Shown: positions 48,633-57,235, numbered from the stretch's first letter. The stretch is 64,000 bases of DNA from Rhodoferax potami (GCF_032193765.1 NZ_JAVBIJ010000001.1:1860001-1924000), one strand, 5' to 3'. Made by a program: numbers and translations. The notes: generated by a model not told the origin, from the letters alone.

Positions 48633-49072
48633 AAATCGCGGACACACAACGCGCGCTGCTCGAAGCCGCTGCCAAGCATCCACAAAAGAAACTGACCAAC
48701 TTCCCCGACACCCTAAAGGGTGGCGCACGCATCAAGGTGCTCACGGCCATGCGCAACGCACAGTTGATTGAGGCCAGCGCGTCAGAGCCCGAGGTGTACG
48801 TGGCCACAGCCACAGGGTTGCAAGAGATCGGCTTCACCACGCAGCCACCATACACAACACGTGAAGGCACCAAGCAGGCCGTGCTGATCGAGTTGCTCAA
48901 GCGCGCCGAGGGCGCCACGTTGCCTCAGATGACCGAGGCCACAGGATGGCAGGTCCACACGGTGCGCGGCGCGATGGCAGGCGCGCTCAAAAAGAAGCTG
49001 GGGCTGGAGATCACCTCAGAGAAGCAGACCGGCACAGACCGCGTTTACCGCATCACCACCACAACCGTTTGA
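48629..49072 (+). CDS. DUF3489-like winged-helix protein
   Basis: This 147-aa protein has a C-terminal DUF3489-type segment: REGTKQAVLIELLKRAEGAT, LPQMTEATGWQVHTVRGAMA and GALKKKLGLEITSEKQTGTD. The fold is a winged helix, so a DNA-binding role is probable but unproven. The N-terminal half is a second helical repeat with a similar helix-turn-helix look. It is coupled by ATGA to the gene before it. Confidence 0.75.
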   Translation: MKIADTQRALLEAAAKHPQKKLTNFPDTLKGGARIKVLTAMRNAQLIEASASEPEVYVATATGLQEIGFTTQPPYTTREGTKQAVLIELLKRAEGATLPQMTEATGWQVHTVRGAMAGALKKKLGLEITSEKQTGTDRVYRITTTTV

Positions 49073-49079
49073 GGACCTC

Positions 49080-49439
49080 ATGAACCCCATCACCATCACC
49101 ATCGAATCCAAGCCCACGACCATCAACTTCGATGGCCGCGAGTTGCAGGTTCAAAAGCTCAGCATCCCGCTGCCCTTTGGCCGCAAGCCTACAGACATCT
49201 CCGACATTGCCGCTTGCGGCGTCGAGGCGGTCTACGTGACCGAGATCCGGGAGATGGACCCCGAAGAATTTGATGGCTTCAAGTTGAACCTGGGCAAGTC
49301 TCGCGACTGGCTCAAGGGCAAGGGAGGCGATTACTGGGATGGCCGGTTGTGCGTGATGGTGCACGCACCTGGTCGCCCCTACTTGTTCATCGATCCATCC
49401 GGAGGAGACAGCGTTCGCTACCTCGCGCGTCTGGGCTGA
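49080..49439 (+). CDS. hypothetical phage protein
   Basis: This 119-aa soluble protein is preceded by GAGG nine bases before the ATG and lies 7 bp after the DUF3489 gene. It has TINFDGRELQVQKLSIPLPF, a C-terminal CVMVHAPGRPYLFIDPSGGD and a mixed alpha/beta pattern. I recognise no family. The ribosome site and protein-like composition support a real gene. Confidence 0.65.
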   Translation: MNPITITIESKPTTINFDGRELQVQKLSIPLPFGRKPTDISDIAACGVEAVYVTEIREMDPEEFDGFKLNLGKSRDWLKGKGGDYWDGRLCVMVHAPGRPYLFIDPSGGDSVRYLARLG

Positions 49440-49539
49440 TCAGTCACAAATAAGCAACTGATCAGAAAAGATTGGATGAATCGCTTTACTTTTCACGCAG
49501 GTAGAGCGTTCATACAGTCATCGCAACAAGGAGAACCAA

Positions 49540-49746
49540 ATGGCAGCCATCAACACCACAACGCAAGTCGAAAACAACTACGACCGCTTCATCGCCGAAC
49601 TGACCGCCCTCACCCGCAAATACGGGGTGGCCATTCAATCGGTCGGTGGCGTGTACCTGGCCGACGAGCGCGGCGAGTATGACAAGCTCACCTACAACGC
49701 CGACATAACGAGTGGCGACCTGTACCCGAATTTCTCGGGCAACTGA
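49540..49746 (+). CDS. small hypothetical phage protein
   Basis: This 68-aa protein has a strong ribosome site (AAGGAG, seven bases before ATG). It reads MAAINTTTQVENNYDRFIAE, then LTALTRKYGVAIQSVGGVYL and ends DLYPNFSGN. The composition is protein-like; a helix followed by two short strands is likely. It ends 3 bp before the convergent methyltransferase stop. Confidence 0.65.
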   Translation: MAAINTTTQVENNYDRFIAELTALTRKYGVAIQSVGGVYLADERGEYDKLTYNADITSGDLYPNFSGN

Positions 49747-49748
49747 GA

Positions 49749-51029
49749 TCAGGCACTAGCCACCGCAGGGGCATCCTGCCCCTGTGCAATAGCTGCACTG
49801 ATGGCCAGCTCACCGAATTTCACACCATCGTCCTCGCGCATGGCCTGCTGACCGGTATATTCCTCCCAGCGCTTGATGATCACATCCACAAACTTGGGAT
49901 CGAGCTCAATGAGTCGAGCCTGACGCCCAGTCTTCTCACTGGCGATCAGGGTGGTGCCGGAACCTCCAAACAGGTCCAGAACAATGTCCCGGCTCTTCGA
50001 GGAATTCTTGATGGCTCGCTCGACCAGCTCGACCGGCTTCATGGTCGGGTGCAGGTCATTGACTCGGGGTTTGTTGTAGTTCCAGATATCCGACTGGTCC
50101 CGGTCGCCGCACCAGAAATGGTCCGATCCCTGCTTCCATCCGTAAAGGATCGGCTCGTACTGGCGCTGGTAATCCGCGCGTCCGAGCGTGAAGGTGTTCT
50201 TGGACCAGATGATGAAGGTGGACCATTTACCGCCCGCTTTGATCCAGGCCTTTTGCAGGGTGTGTAGCTCCGAGGAGCTCATGCACACGTAGCAGGCGCC
50301 TTTGGTGACCAGGAGCAGGTTCAGGCAGGCGTCGTAGAGGAACTGGAAGAACCCCTCACCCAAATCGTCGTTCATGATGCGCCGGTCTTTGCCGCGCATC
50401 TTGTCCTTGGCGCTGTTGCCGTAGTCCACGTTGTAGGGTGGATCGGTGAAGGCCATGTCGGCCAGTTGACCGCCCATGAGGCGCTCCACATCCGAGAGGA
50501 CCGTTGAGTCGCCACAAAGGAGGCGGTGGTTGCCGAGAATCCACAAGTCCCCAGGTCTGGAAACAGGATCTACTGGTGCTTCTGGGATTGCATCATCTTC
50601 AGTCAAACCACCGCCTGATTCGTCACCGTTGAGCAGCTCTTCGAGCTCCTTGTCGGTGAAACCCATCAGATCCAGATCGAAGTCGGCCGCTTTGAGCTCG
50701 GCCAACTCGAGTTTCAAGAGCTCGTCATCCCAGCCAGCGTTCTCGGCCAACCGGTTGTCGGCCAGGATGTAGGCTTTCTTCTGCTCGGGCGTCAGGTGCC
50801 CCAGCTCAATGACCGGCACCTCCTTGAGGCCGAGCTTGCGCGCAGCCATCAAGCGACCATGGCCAGCAATCAGGCCCTTGGCACCGTCCGTGAGGATCGG
50901 GTTGGTCCAGCCGAACTCGGTGATCGAGGCCGCGATCTGTGCCACTTGGGCATCGCTGTGGGTTCGGGCATTGCGTGCGTAGGGGACGAGCGCGTCCACT
51001 GGGACCATTCGGATCTCAGGATGATTCAT
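49749..51029 (-). CDS. ParB-domain/beta-class DNA methyltransferase fusion
   Basis: This 426-aa protein from ATG 51029 starts with a ParB/Srx-like domain (VDALVPYARNARTHSDAQVA, GLIAGHGRLMAARKLG with the conserved GHGR, about 7-110). The N6-adenine or N4-cytosine methyltransferase follows, with motif IV FTDPPYNVDYG (about 207) and motif I VLDLFGGSGTTLIASEKTGR (about 345). The order IV before I marks the beta class. It probably modifies phage DNA to evade host restriction; no cognate nuclease is adjacent. Confidence 0.9.
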   Translation of the reverse strand: MNHPEIRMVPVDALVPYARNARTHSDAQVAQIAASITEFGWTNPILTDGAKGLIAGHGRLMAARKLGLKEVPVIELGHLTPEQKKAYILADNRLAENAGWDDELLKLELAELKAADFDLDLMGFTDKELEELLNGDESGGGLTEDDAIPEAPVDPVSRPGDLWILGNHRLLCGDSTVLSDVERLMGGQLADMAFTDPPYNVDYGNSAKDKMRGKDRRIMNDDLGEGFFQFLYDACLNLLLVTKGACYVCMSSSELHTLQKAWIKAGGKWSTFIIWSKNTFTLGRADYQRQYEPILYGWKQGSDHFWCGDRDQSDIWNYNKPRVNDLHPTMKPVELVERAIKNSSKSRDIVLDLFGGSGTTLIASEKTGRQARLIELDPKFVDVIIKRWEEYTGQQAMREDDGVKFGELAISAAIAQGQDAPAVASA

Positions 51030-51073
51030 AGGGGTGACCGGTAAAATCGACCGCAAAACGAGAATGTTCTGCA

Positions 51074-51295
51074 GTGCAAATCAAAGTAGTTCGCGGGGTT
51101 CTGGCCCGCAAAAGCCCGACTGAGGCCACAGCATCCGGAGCAGGCTTTACGCCGCTGATTGCTGGGACCTACGAAGTGGGATCAGAAATTCATAGCCGTC
51201 TGGAAATTCTCCGCGAGGGAAAACCGACTGTGTACCTGCCACTGGAAAAGCTGGCGGAGTACGAGGCAGCAGGAGAAATCGAAGTTCATCGATAG
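51074..51295 (+). CDS. small hypothetical protein
   Basis: This 73-aa protein starts with GTG at 51074, divergent from the methyltransferase. It reads MQIKVVRGVLARKSPTEATA, then YEVGSEIHSRLEILREGKPT and ends AGEIEVHR. It has a beta-barrel-like pattern and no known motif. No strong ribosome site is visible, so the start is uncertain. Confidence 0.5.
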   Translation: MQIKVVRGVLARKSPTEATASGAGFTPLIAGTYEVGSEIHSRLEILREGKPTVYLPLEKLAEYEAAGEIEVHR

Positions 51296-51566
51296 GAGTC
51301 GGACAACAGTCAGTAGACGTCGATGTCATCGACTGTCTTTGACTATTCCTCGACTGTTTCGGGGAAGTTTCGGGGGTGTCATCGACTGTGTGTGACTGTC
51401 ATCACTGTCTCTGCACTCGTTTGTCCACCGTAGATGAAAATGTAGCTGCAAATCGCCGAAATGTTGCAGCGTGTTTTGGCCTCAAAAACCGCGCATTCAC
51501 TTTTCAGATTGAATTGCGCCGCGCATGCACGCCAAAACACGCTAATTTCCTCTCTGGTTCGAATCC
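51296..51566. other. intergenic control region
   Basis: There is no supportable gene. The region contains the spaced TGTCATCGACTGT repeats listed separately; further right is a TTGAATTGCGCCGCGCATGC stretch. It separates the rightward 51074 gene from the leftward early operon. Confidence 0.45.
51322..51398. repeat. direct repeats TGTCATCGACTGT
   Basis: TGTCATCGACTGT occurs at about 51324-51336 and 51378-51390 (54 bp apart), each followed by a TGACT at similar distance. Partial copies CTCGACTGT (about 51349) and TGTCATCACTGT (about 51397) are also present. Repeats in an intergenic gap of a prophage may be operators or replication-origin iterons. Either is inference. Confidence 0.6.
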
Positions 51567-51962
51567 TCACTGCTTGGGTTGCGCTGCCTGCCTGTTGAGC
51601 AGATCAGCCACCACCTGCATGTCCCGCTTCCAGCGTCTCCACGCCGTCGTACGGTCACAGGCAAAGCGCTTGCTGATCTCCACCCAGTCAAAGCGCTTGG
51701 CCCGCATCCACACCAGGTGCCGCTCATCGAGCTCGAGCATCTGCACCCAGCGCATCACTTCGAGCATGCGTTCCACATCCTGAGGGGACGGGGGCGGCAA
51801 TCGGTACACCTTGTGCGGATCCGGGTAGGCATCACTTGGCAGGATCACGATGGGCCAGGTGCTGGCGTAGCCCTGCACCATCACGCGTGGCAGGCGCCTG
51901 GCCGTTCTGGCCGCATCGACAAATCGGTCTGCCACCGTCTCGACTGTCCAGGCTTCAACCAT
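51567..51962 (-). CDS. phage regulator-like protein (DUF6362-type)
   Basis: This 131-aa protein starts at ATG 51962 with GAGGAGGT immediately upstream; longer starts are rejected. It has EAWTVETVADRFVDAARTAR, PRVMVQGYASTWPIVIL and a C-terminal helix-turn-helix-like RFDWVEISKRFACDRTTAWR followed by RWKRDM. The helix pair suggests DNA binding, as in phage late regulators or packaging helpers. It ends the leftward replication/early operon. Confidence 0.65.
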   Translation of the reverse strand: MVEAWTVETVADRFVDAARTARRLPRVMVQGYASTWPIVILPSDAYPDPHKVYRLPPPSPQDVERMLEVMRWVQMLELDERHLVWMRAKRFDWVEISKRFACDRTTAWRRWKRDMQVVADLLNRQAAQPKQ

Positions 51963-52194
51963 GGCCACCTCCTCTGGTCTGCACAGGCTGCTGGCCAGAA
52001 AGCCGATCGCCATATAGTCGCTCGCCAATGGAACGGATGAGCTGGCGCTCCAGGAAGTCAAGCCGCTCGTCTTCTTCCGAGACGACCAGGATGTGCTGCT
52101 CGCGCCACCCCTGGCGCTTGGCCGCCTCGACGTCCATGGGAGTGGCCTGCATGCGCCCAAGGGGCGATGGATAACGTGCTGGAGGGATCTTCAT
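51955..52194 (-). CDS. small hypothetical phage protein
   Basis: This 79-aa protein has GGAGG with six-base spacing before ATG 52194 and overlaps both neighbours (4 and 8 bp), a strong operon sign. It reads MKIPPARYPSPLGRMQATPM, then EAAKRQGWREQHILVVSEED, with a helical C-terminal part. No family is recognised. Confidence 0.65.
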   Translation of the reverse strand: MKIPPARYPSPLGRMQATPMDVEAAKRQGWREQHILVVSEEDERLDFLERQLIRSIGERLYGDRLSGQQPVQTRGGGHG

Positions 52195-52391
52195 ACCTGC
52201 CCTCCAAACGAAATATTCCGATGCGCCGCTGGGAAGTCAAAAACGGACTTGTCCGGTTTTGACAATGGGTCTGACGCTTTTGACGGTACAAAACACTCCT
52301 TCTCTTTATGCGCGTCTACGCGCCCGCGTAAAGAACCAATGTAATGACTCGTCAGTTGCGTCAAAGAGCCAATATCTGAAATCTTTTTCAT
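52191..52391 (-). CDS. small hypothetical phage protein
   Basis: This 66-aa protein has GAGAGG before ATG 52391 and overlaps the next gene by ATGA. It reads MKKISDIGSLTQLTSHYIGS, RGRVDAHKEKECFVPSKASD and ends FPAAHRNISFGGQV. No motif is recognised. Start context and coupling support it; function unknown. Confidence 0.55.
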   Translation of the reverse strand: MKKISDIGSLTQLTSHYIGSLRGRVDAHKEKECFVPSKASDPLSKPDKSVFDFPAAHRNISFGGQV

Positions 52392-52403
52392 TGAAATTTC
52401 CTC

Positions 52404-54722
52404 TCAATCATCGTTGTACGGATAGGACCGGGCAGGCAAAGAGGTGGGCTGTTTGAGGTCGATCCCCTGATAGCCACGCACACCCATGGAGTTGCGCCAC
52501 TTGTCAAAGCGTCTGGCCAACAAGGCGTCTGAGAACCGGCGCTGCGTGCCTATGTACTCACCACTGAGTTCGGCCCACTGCTTCCAGTCGTTGAAGAGCG
52601 TGGCCGTCAATGCCTTGTGATTGACGCCCAGATTGCAGCGCTCAGTCATCCACCGCCCCATAGCGTCCTCAGCCTCGAAGTACTCCTCGGTCGCGCTCAC
52701 CACAGACTTGGGCTGGCTCAGACCTTGGCTTTGCCAAAGCAGGCAGCCCTGGACGGCCCAGGCCATGATTCCGTCGCGCTCAGCCAGCAGCTTTTCGGTC
52801 AGGAGCGGATCGCGCTTTTCTGGAGGGACCGTGATCGTGAAAGGGATCAGGTGCATGCGGCGGCGCATGGCCTCATCGATGTTTCGGATCGCAGGCTTGT
52901 GGTTACCGGCAATCAAGAGCTTGAACTGCGGTCTGTAGGTGAAGAAATCTTGGTGCATCAGGCGCGCCGTGATGTCGTCCCCACCCGTGATCGCCTTGAT
53001 CTTGGATTCGTTCCAGCGCCTGCCTTGCTCTGTCTCAGTTGCCGATACAAAGCGTGCACCACGCAGACCTGCCAGATCGGTGGGGTGCCGGTCCGAGCGC
53101 GACTCCATGAAGGTGTCCATAGGAGCGTTGGCGGCATAGTCGCCCAGCACCGTGGAGATCACGTTCACGAAGACCGACTTGCCGTTTGCACCAGTGCCGT
53201 ACAAGAAAAACAGTGCGTGGGTGCTGATGTCGCCTGTCAGGCAGTAACCCACCACTCGCTGCAGATAGTCCTGCAACTCGTCATCACCCCCTGTGACGTT
53301 GACCAGGAAATTTCGCCAAACCGGGCAATCCCCTTGAGGGGTGGCCGTGGTCACCTTGGTCATCCGGCGCTCGCGGTCATGCGGACCACGCGCACCAGTG
53401 CGAAGATCCACGATGCCACCAGGCGTGTTGAGAAGCCAAACGCTTGAGTCCCACTCATCGACCGAGGCGCTGTGGCGCGGCTCGGAGCGCACAATGCGCT
53501 CGATCGCCGAGATGGTTCCAGAGCTGGCCAAGCGACCTTTGAGCTTGGTGCCATCGGCATGCACTGAAGCTGCCCGGCAAATCAGGCGACATAGGTGCAT
53601 GACATACAAGGCCTTGTCGATGTTCCAGCGCACGCCGTTCCACACAAGCCATTTGCTCCATGGTGCGCAGTAGCGCCATTCCTCGGCGAACTGGTGAGAA
53701 AAGGCCATGGCCAGGCCATCCTCGTTCGTGTAGTCGATCCCATCGACCAGCTGCATGGGCGTGTGCGCGTCAATCTGATGCACGACCGGCACGCGCTCGC
53801 CCACGGCAAGAAAGCCAGCTATGTCAAAGCCGTCTTGCACCGCATCGGCCACATCCCAGCCCTCGGGCTTTTCTGCTGGGGGCTGCAAGATGACGCAGGA
53901 CTTGGCACCAGCCTGCATGATGGCCTGCGACGCATGGTCGGCATATTGCCAGCCAGGTTTGTCACGATCTGGCCAGATCAGGACGTGCTTGCCAGACAGG
54001 GGGGACCAGTCAGTTTTCTCAACCGGTGCGTTGGCGCCGTGCATGGCCGTGGTGGCGCACACACCCAGATCAATCAATGCTTGAGCGCACTTTTCGCCCT
54101 CCACCATCACGACCTGCTCAGCCTTGAGCATGCCGGGCTGGTTGTACAGCGGACGCGGCTCAGGTGGAGCCATCTTGCGGCGGCGCACATCCCATGGCCT
54201 GAACTCCTTGCGGCCCGGCTCTGGGTCGTAGCGGTACACCACGGCGATGAGTTTTCCGCTGGCATCCTGGTAATCCCACTTGGCTGTTGCAGGCCCCAGC
54301 TCATCCACGGCAGGGGCTTTGGCTTTGCTCGCGGCCACCGCGCTGGCGGGCATAGCCGAGACGCGTCCGAGCCAGCCTTTAGCCCGTTCGAGCACCTGGG
54401 GAAACTGGGCCTGCACATCGAGGTTGTAGTAGCGGGCGATGAGGTCGAGGATGTCTCCGCCCTCACCCGTGGCGCGGTCGGTCCACAGCCCCACCTTAGG
54501 ACCAGAGAGCAAAAGCTCCAGGCTGTCGCCCGGCCCTCCCATCACATCGCCCACCAGGTATTTGTTCTGGCGGCGCTTTCCTGAGGGCCAGATATCCAGA
54601 GCCAGCAAGGGCAGCTGGTCATTCAAGGCTGCGCGGATTTCATCCTTCTCTCGGGCAGCGTCAGCACCGTCCCCTGCCACCTTGCGGGCGTGACCACCGG
54701 GGGCATCATTGAAGTCAAGCAT
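52404..54722 (-). CDS. P4-type primase-helicase
   Basis: This 772-aa replication protein starts at ATG 54722 with GGGAGG upstream. The N-terminal half has a Toprim-like primase region (VVMVEGEKCAQALIDLGVCA, about 205, and HVLIWPDRDKPGWQYADHAS, about 250). The C-terminal helicase (SF3/D5-like) has Walker A FFLYGTGANGKSVFVNVIST (about 505) and FKLLIAGNHKPAIRNIDEAM (about 615). It would prime and unwind phage DNA. This fusion replaces a separate primase and DnaB-type helicase. Confidence 0.88.
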   Translation of the reverse strand: MLDFNDAPGGHARKVAGDGADAAREKDEIRAALNDQLPLLALDIWPSGKRRQNKYLVGDVMGGPGDSLELLLSGPKVGLWTDRATGEGGDILDLIARYYNLDVQAQFPQVLERAKGWLGRVSAMPASAVAASKAKAPAVDELGPATAKWDYQDASGKLIAVVYRYDPEPGRKEFRPWDVRRRKMAPPEPRPLYNQPGMLKAEQVVMVEGEKCAQALIDLGVCATTAMHGANAPVEKTDWSPLSGKHVLIWPDRDKPGWQYADHASQAIMQAGAKSCVILQPPAEKPEGWDVADAVQDGFDIAGFLAVGERVPVVHQIDAHTPMQLVDGIDYTNEDGLAMAFSHQFAEEWRYCAPWSKWLVWNGVRWNIDKALYVMHLCRLICRAASVHADGTKLKGRLASSGTISAIERIVRSEPRHSASVDEWDSSVWLLNTPGGIVDLRTGARGPHDRERRMTKVTTATPQGDCPVWRNFLVNVTGGDDELQDYLQRVVGYCLTGDISTHALFFLYGTGANGKSVFVNVISTVLGDYAANAPMDTFMESRSDRHPTDLAGLRGARFVSATETEQGRRWNESKIKAITGGDDITARLMHQDFFTYRPQFKLLIAGNHKPAIRNIDEAMRRRMHLIPFTITVPPEKRDPLLTEKLLAERDGIMAWAVQGCLLWQSQGLSQPKSVVSATEEYFEAEDAMGRWMTERCNLGVNHKALTATLFNDWKQWAELSGEYIGTQRRFSDALLARRFDKWRNSMGVRGYQGIDLKQPTSLPARSYPYNDD

Positions 54723-55002
54723 GTGCACCTCCCTTCTGGGTTGTGCTCGTATGCCCGGCTTGTCTTGCTGCGTACCCAACTTGCCACTTGTGCAGTTCGC
54801 GGATGCGATAGCGCACCATGCGACTGATCAGGTAGAACGGGATCCCCATCTCAGCTCGTTTGCGAGCATCGATGAAGTAGTACAGGGGAAGATTCAGTGC
54901 TGTCGAGGCCTGCTCGGCCGTCACGAATGGCTCATCTGTGAAATCGCCGACCGATTGAACTGGCTGCGGCGTTGAAGAAATCGTTGGATTGGTGTTGTTC
55001 AT
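54715..55002 (-). CDS. small HTH-like protein
   Basis: This 95-aa protein has FVTAEQASTALNLPLYYFID (about 26-45), which resembles the AlpA/excisionase winged-helix start, then KRAEMGIPFYLISRMVRYRI. It lies immediately before the primase gene (8-bp overlap). A regulatory or replication-accessory role is inferred. Confidence 0.6.
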   Translation of the reverse strand: MNNTNPTISSTPQPVQSVGDFTDEPFVTAEQASTALNLPLYYFIDARKRAEMGIPFYLISRMVRYRIRELHKWQVGYAARQAGHTSTTQKGGAHA

Positions 55003-55081
55003 GAAAACAGTCCTCCCTGCAGGCGGCTTTCGCCGCCCGCATCGGTTGGTTTTTGAAGATTAAGAAAACGCTCCGCCGAAC

Positions 55082-55510
55082 TCAGTTCATTGGCGGCGCA
55101 TCCAGTTGCATGCGAACGGGCGGATACTTGCTGCGTTCGTGTTCCTGCACCATGGCCTCGACATAAGTCGTGACCACGGCATTGATCAATGCAAGGGCCT
55201 CTTGCTGGGTGTAGCTCGACAGCGCTCGGTCCATACCGATCTCGCTGGCCGCCTCGCCCAGCGGCTTGAGACACTGCTGCATGGCGGTCAGTTCTGCGTC
55301 GGATGGATCAATCACGTCTGCTCCCGTTGGCAGCTGTCCCTCGCGCTCGAGGTAGCGCACACCAACCGCGTACAGCCGGTGGAAACAGGCCTGGCAGCGC
55401 AGCGAGCAGAAGATCCAGTCGATGGGATACCGCTTGGGGTGCCCCACCTTGAAGCGCAGATCCACATGACCGAAGCCTTTGGCTTGACGAAAACACACCC
55501 AGCATTTCAT
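55082..55510 (-). CDS. DUF6511-like zinc-binding phage protein
   Basis: This 142-aa protein starts MKCWVCFRQAKGFGHVDLRF with a CxxC pair and continues IDWIFCSLRCQACFHRLYAV with a second Cys pair, consistent with a zinc ribbon at the N-terminus. The C-terminal part is helical. Similar sequences occur in phage early operons as DUF6511; function unknown. Confidence 0.7.
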   Translation of the reverse strand: MKCWVCFRQAKGFGHVDLRFKVGHPKRYPIDWIFCSLRCQACFHRLYAVGVRYLEREGQLPTGADVIDPSDAELTAMQQCLKPLGEAASEIGMDRALSSYTQQEALALINAVVTTYVEAMVQEHERSKYPPVRMQLDAPPMN

Positions 55511-55522
55511 GCAACCTCGCCA

Positions 55523-56206
55523 TCACTGCGCCCATGCAGGTCGACCCTGCGCATTACTGGGGCGCGGGGTGTAGCTGGTCCCCGACTGGGGGGCTGGCGC
55601 CGCTGCTGCGGGAACCGCAGTTGCAGGAGCACCACCGGAGCCGTGGCCCCCACCTATGCCACCATCGCGTTGCAGCTTGGCCTGCATCAGTTCTGCGTAC
55701 TCTTTGTGGTCAGGCTCCATCACCAGACGGATGATGTTGCGGTACTCGCCCTGGCCATCCTTCTCAATGCCGATCCGGGCTGCGAACTCGGCGCCATCCA
55801 GGTCACCGAAGCTGCGAATTTGACGAGCACGCTGTGCTTCAGGTGAGTTGTCATCCGGGTGGATATTGCGCGAGCTGTTGAGTACCGCCTTGATGAAACT
55901 GCGCCCCATCTGCGCCCAAGTCGGCCCCTTGTTGGAATGCAGACCGACATTGCTCCAGATCTTGCGTTTGGCAAACGGGCCTGTGAGCAACACGAACTCG
56001 CAGGACAAAAACACTGCGCCTGTTTCGTCCGACGCCGTGGCATAGCCGCCTGTCCAGCCCTTGCTGGCGTCGTCATAGCCGCCGGGTTTTATGGTCATTC
56101 GCACCAGGGCCTGGGTACCTTTGGGGATCAGGTTGAACTCGCCTTGCTGGGCATCGGCGTCATTGAAATCAGACCAAGCGGCCTGGTAGTAGTTGTCGAG
56201 GTTCAT
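55523..56206 (-). CDS. phage protein with ssDNA-binding-like features (DUF669-like)
   Basis: This 227-aa protein has a central beta-rich domain (GEFNLIPKGTQALVRMTIKP, GYATASDETGAVFLSCEFVL, WAQMGRSFIKAVLNSSRNIH) and a low-complexity Gly/Ala/Pro tail (about 180-227), typical of ssDNA-binding-type proteins near replication genes. DUF669 is the nearest fit I recognise. The C-terminal tail could recruit partners. Confidence 0.6.
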   Translation of the reverse strand: MNLDNYYQAAWSDFNDADAQQGEFNLIPKGTQALVRMTIKPGGYDDASKGWTGGYATASDETGAVFLSCEFVLLTGPFAKRKIWSNVGLHSNKGPTWAQMGRSFIKAVLNSSRNIHPDDNSPEAQRARQIRSFGDLDGAEFAARIGIEKDGQGEYRNIIRLVMEPDHKEYAELMQAKLQRDGGIGGGHGSGGAPATAVPAAAAPAPQSGTSYTPRPSNAQGRPAWAQ

Positions 56207-56260
56207 TGAGAAATCTCCTTTGATTGGTGGTGTTTGAGTGAAGATGAAGGCTTTGGGCGC

Positions 56261-56746
56261 TCAGAGCTGAACATCGCCTACCCAGCGGATCTGGAAGGTG
56301 GGCTCGGTGATGAGTTCCTTGCGGGCGGGCTGAAATGCCGCACGCAACAGTGGATGCCAGCGGGCGTAGTCCTGCTCGGCCACCGAGAACTGGACCTGCA
56401 TGAAGTCCTGTACGCGGTCACCGGCAACGACCATTCGTTCTGCGATTTCAGACAGGTGCTTCTGGTCCCAGACGATTTCTTTAGGCTGCGAGACATCGAT
56501 CTGCAGGTCACCGTCGTCGATGCGGAATCTGGCAGCTTCTTCCTGACCAAGCGTTGTGGCATGACGGACCTGGTCGGCGTAGCGGATTTCCATGCCCCGA
56601 TTGATTCGGCCGCGCATCTGCAACGTCCAGTCATGGAGCTGCTGCACCGCGTTGCTGAAGTGAGCCAGCTGGTCTTTGGGCAGACGGCTGATCTGGTTCT
56701 CGGAGAGGTCGGGCAACGCCGCCTGTTGCAATTGAAGGTGGTTCAT
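56261..56746 (-). CDS. hypothetical phage protein
   Basis: The product is 161 aa from ATG 56746 (MNHLQLQQAALPDLSENQIS) with GAGGAG upstream. It is a helical, charged protein with RLPKDQLAHFSNAVQQLHDW and a beta-containing C-terminal half (RKELITEPTFQIRWVGDVQL). It belongs to the same leftward operon as its neighbours; function unknown. Confidence 0.6.
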   Translation of the reverse strand: MNHLQLQQAALPDLSENQISRLPKDQLAHFSNAVQQLHDWTLQMRGRINRGMEIRYADQVRHATTLGQEEAARFRIDDGDLQIDVSQPKEIVWDQKHLSEIAERMVVAGDRVQDFMQVQFSVAEQDYARWHPLLRAAFQPARKELITEPTFQIRWVGDVQL

Positions 56747-56756
56747 GGAGGACTCC

Positions 56757-57026
56757 TCAGGTGGTGGAACGTTGCGAGGTGGAGACGTGCTGGACGCAGT
56801 TCTCAAAGGCGATCACGGCATTGAGTGGGTAGTTCACCCGCTTGCCGAGCTTCAAGTAGTGAGGTCCGCGCCCCTCCATTCGCCAGCGTTGAAGGGTCTT
56901 GGGGCTCATACCCCAACGCGAGGCCAGATCGGCCTCGCTCAGGACTTGCCGTGGGGGCATATGTGGCTCTGGGGCCATGGCGCTCAAAGGGTTAAGCGTT
57001 GAACGTGCTGGTGTTGCTAGCAGCAT
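56757..57026 (-). CDS. AlpA/MerR-type DNA-binding protein (excisionase-like)
   Basis: This 89-aa protein starts at ATG 57026, with AAAGGAG seven bases upstream. Residues about 27-60 (RQVLSEADLASRWGMSPKTL and RWRMEGRGPHYLKLGKRVNY) are a winged HTH_17 domain typical of AlpA/excisionase regulators. It is the first gene of the leftward early operon and faces the hipBA operon across a 250-bp control region. A role in regulation or excision is inferred. Confidence 0.75.
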   Translation of the reverse strand: MLLATPARSTLNPLSAMAPEPHMPPRQVLSEADLASRWGMSPKTLQRWRMEGRGPHYLKLGKRVNYPLNAVIAFENCVQHVSTSQRSTT

Positions 57027-57220
57027 GGGTCACTCCTTTCAGAGAGTTGAGGGACAACGCTGCTATTTCAGAAAATCAATGGGGAACTGATAAGGAACTG
57101 ATCAAGGAACTTTGGCGATATCTCCAGTTCCTTAATCCCGACCTGGTGCTCGATGAGCTGGACGCGTTGGATCGAGCACCTGCCAATAGCAGAGTAAATT
57201 TCATAGCCATGGGAAAATAA
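56999..57220 (+). CDS. possible small protein in the divergent control region
   Basis: A frame ending at 57220 contains WGTDKELIKELWRYLQFLNP, DLVLDELDALDRAPANSRVN and FIAMGK, which looks protein-like, but no good start codon or ribosome site is clear (candidates TTG 56999 and TTG 57047). The KELIKEL phrase comes from the DNA repeats GGAACTGAT. It may simply be operator DNA read as codons. Confidence 0.25.
   Translation: MNVLVLLAAWVTPFRELRDNAAISENQWGTDKELIKELWRYLQFLNPDLVLDELDALDRAPANSRVNFIAMGK
57083..57133. promoter_or_regulatory. operator-like GGAACTGA repeats
   Basis: GGAACTGA lies at 57083-57090 and 57094-57101, and GGAACT at 57106-57111, about one helical turn apart. An exact inverted partner AAGGAACT (57104-57111)/AGTTCCTT (57126-57133) follows. 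This pattern suits a repressor-bound operator between the HTH gene at 57026 and hipBA at 57274. Confidence 0.55.
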
Positions 57221-57235
57221 GCACTCATATATGCG

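Noticed and set aside
51322..51398. CRISPR array
   Set aside because: Only two full repeats of 13 bp with one 41-bp gap, no cas genes and no regular spacer pattern; no CRISPR array is visible anywhere in the window.
51556..51566. GGTTCGAATCC, the typical T-loop of tRNA
   Set aside because: The flanking five bases do not pair beyond the invariant G-C pairs and the sequence runs into the 51567 gene; no tRNA can be drawn.
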